Source of the DNA: an uncultured Litoreibacter sp.
GTDB lineage: Bacteria; Pseudomonadota; Alphaproteobacteria; Rhodobacterales; Rhodobacteraceae
Length of the DNA: 64,000 nt
NCBI GenBank assembly: GCA_947504205.1
Contig: CANNGL010000002.1
Span: 1 to 64,000, forward strand
Direction: 5' to 3'
Part shown: piece after piece, positions 63,384-64,000 of the stretch
Position numbering within the stretch: the stretch's first letter is position 1
Layout of the letters: the number at the start of each line of letters is the position of its first letter
Program-made: the position numbers and the translations under genes
The notes under the pieces: model-generated
Seen by the model: only the letters and a program-made list of their open reading frames with translations
Database searches by the model: none
Told to the model about the DNA's origin: nothing

Positions 63384-64000
63384 ATGTCTAGCTACGACGT
63401 CATCGTGATCGGTTCTGGCCCGGGGGGCTATGTCTGCGCAATCCGCTGCGCTCAACTGGGTCTGAAAACCGCTTGTGTCGAAGGCCGCGAAACGCTTGGT
63501 GGCACATGTCTGAACGTCGGCTGCATCCCTTCCAAAGCACTGCTGCACGCCTCCCACATGCTGCATGAAGCCGAGCATAATTTTGCCGCGATGGGCCTGA
63601 AGGGCAAAAGCCCTTCAGTCGATTGGCCAGCGATGCTGGACTACAAGTCCAAAACGATCGGTCAGAATACGCAAGGCATTGAATTTCTTTTCAAAAAGAA
63701 CAAGATCGACTGGATCAAAGGATGGGCTTCAATCCCTGAAGCGGGCAAGGTCAAAGTTGGCGATGAGGTTCATGAAGCAAAGAATATCGTCATCGCCTCA
63801 GGCTCCGAAGTGGCAACTCTCCCCGGCGTCGAGATCGATGAGAAAGTCGTCGTCTCCTCTACCGGCGCGCTTGAGTTGGGCAAGGTACCAAAGAAGCTGG
63901 TCGTGATCGGCGCAGGCGTGATCGGGCTGGAGCTTGGCAGCGTCTACAAGCGCCTTGGATCAGAGGTAAAGGTGATCGAGTTCCTGGACCACATCACCCC
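63384..64000 (+). CDS. lpd: Dihydrolipoyl dehydrogenase E3 (5' part, cut by window end)
   Basis: The first about 205 residues are visible. FAD site [22 protein letters not shown], the redox-active disulfide [13 protein letters not shown], and the NAD-site [29 protein letters not shown] precedes the ATG. Its E3 activity reoxidises the lipoyl groups of SucB. The rest of the gene is beyond position 64000. Confidence 0.98.
   Translation, partial: MSSYDVIVIGSGPGGYVCAIRCAQLGLKTACVEGRETLGGTCLNVGCIPSKALLHASHMLHEAEHNFAAMGLKGKSPSVDWPAMLDYKSKTIGQNTQGIEFLFKKNKIDWIKGWASIPEAGKVKVGDEVHEAKNIVIASGSEVATLPGVEIDEKVVVSSTGALELGKVPKKLVVIGAGVIGLELGSVYKRLGSEVKVIEFLDHIT

Overview
The window looks like a chromosomal segment of an alphaproteobacterium of the family Rhodobacteraceae (Roseobacter-group-like). 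The grounds are the soxBDAG sarcosine oxidase cluster, ethylmalonyl-CoA-pathway genes next to sdh/mdh/suc, a VPLPA-CTERM surface protein, Tad-type pseudopilin genes, a dnaG-rpoD pair without rpsU, and a cluster of GANTC (CcrM) sites. This is judged from gene content only; no database search was run.

Layout. 0-4 kb: ribD and nrdR (minus), a small methyltransferase and an SDR (plus), YjbQ and an SRPBCC protein (minus). 4.3-8.4 kb: dnaG-rpoD. 8.5-13.5 kb: soxB-soxD-soxA-soxG. 13.6-16.5 kb: three Tad-type pilus/VWA genes. 16.8-25.2 kb: glutamate dehydrogenase, a hydroxyisobutyrate-dehydrogenase-like enzyme, pirin, an esterase, a secreted lysozyme-like protein, two tiny entericidin-like lipoproteins around a gap that looks like a structured RNA gene, and rpiB. 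25.2-31 kb: accessory patch with a REP-associated transposase and its REP hairpins, a HEPN-like orphan, lepA, a stand-alone ParB-like domain and a 443-aa orphan. 31-39.5 kb: phosphatase, sirtuin, copper chaperone, MFS efflux pump with an attenuator-like leader, fatty acid desaturase, deoD and a VPLPA-CTERM protein.

39.5-64 kb is the core-carbon region: sdhCDAB (minus, with two small lipoprotein genes between sdhA and sdhB), the mcl2-nnrU-DUF1737-mch operon (malyl-CoA and mesaconyl-CoA chemistry), mdh, then a long plus-strand run with sucC, sucD, sucA, sucB and lpd (cut by the window end). It holds succinyl-CoA synthetase, 2-oxoglutarate dehydrogenase, succinate dehydrogenase and malate dehydrogenase, so most of the oxidative half of the TCA cycle plus the exit of the ethylmalonyl-CoA pathway. 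The suc run is interleaved with small secreted, MAPEG and orphan genes.

The most interesting signals are regulatory or structural. (1) Paired GTGATCAC palindromes at the same 20-bp spacing lie upstream of both sdhC and sucC. (2) A 14-codon leader ORF followed by an intrinsic terminator lies just before a Bcr/CflA-type efflux gene. (3) A hairpin-rich, terminator-ended candidate RNA sits between two entericidin-like genes. (4) Five GANTC sites lie within 59 bp ahead of rpoD. (5) Mirrored REP hairpins sit at a RAYT transposase, and their heads supply stop codons. (6) Two copies of a GC-rich palindromic element lie inside the suc operon, each followed by an orphan gene.
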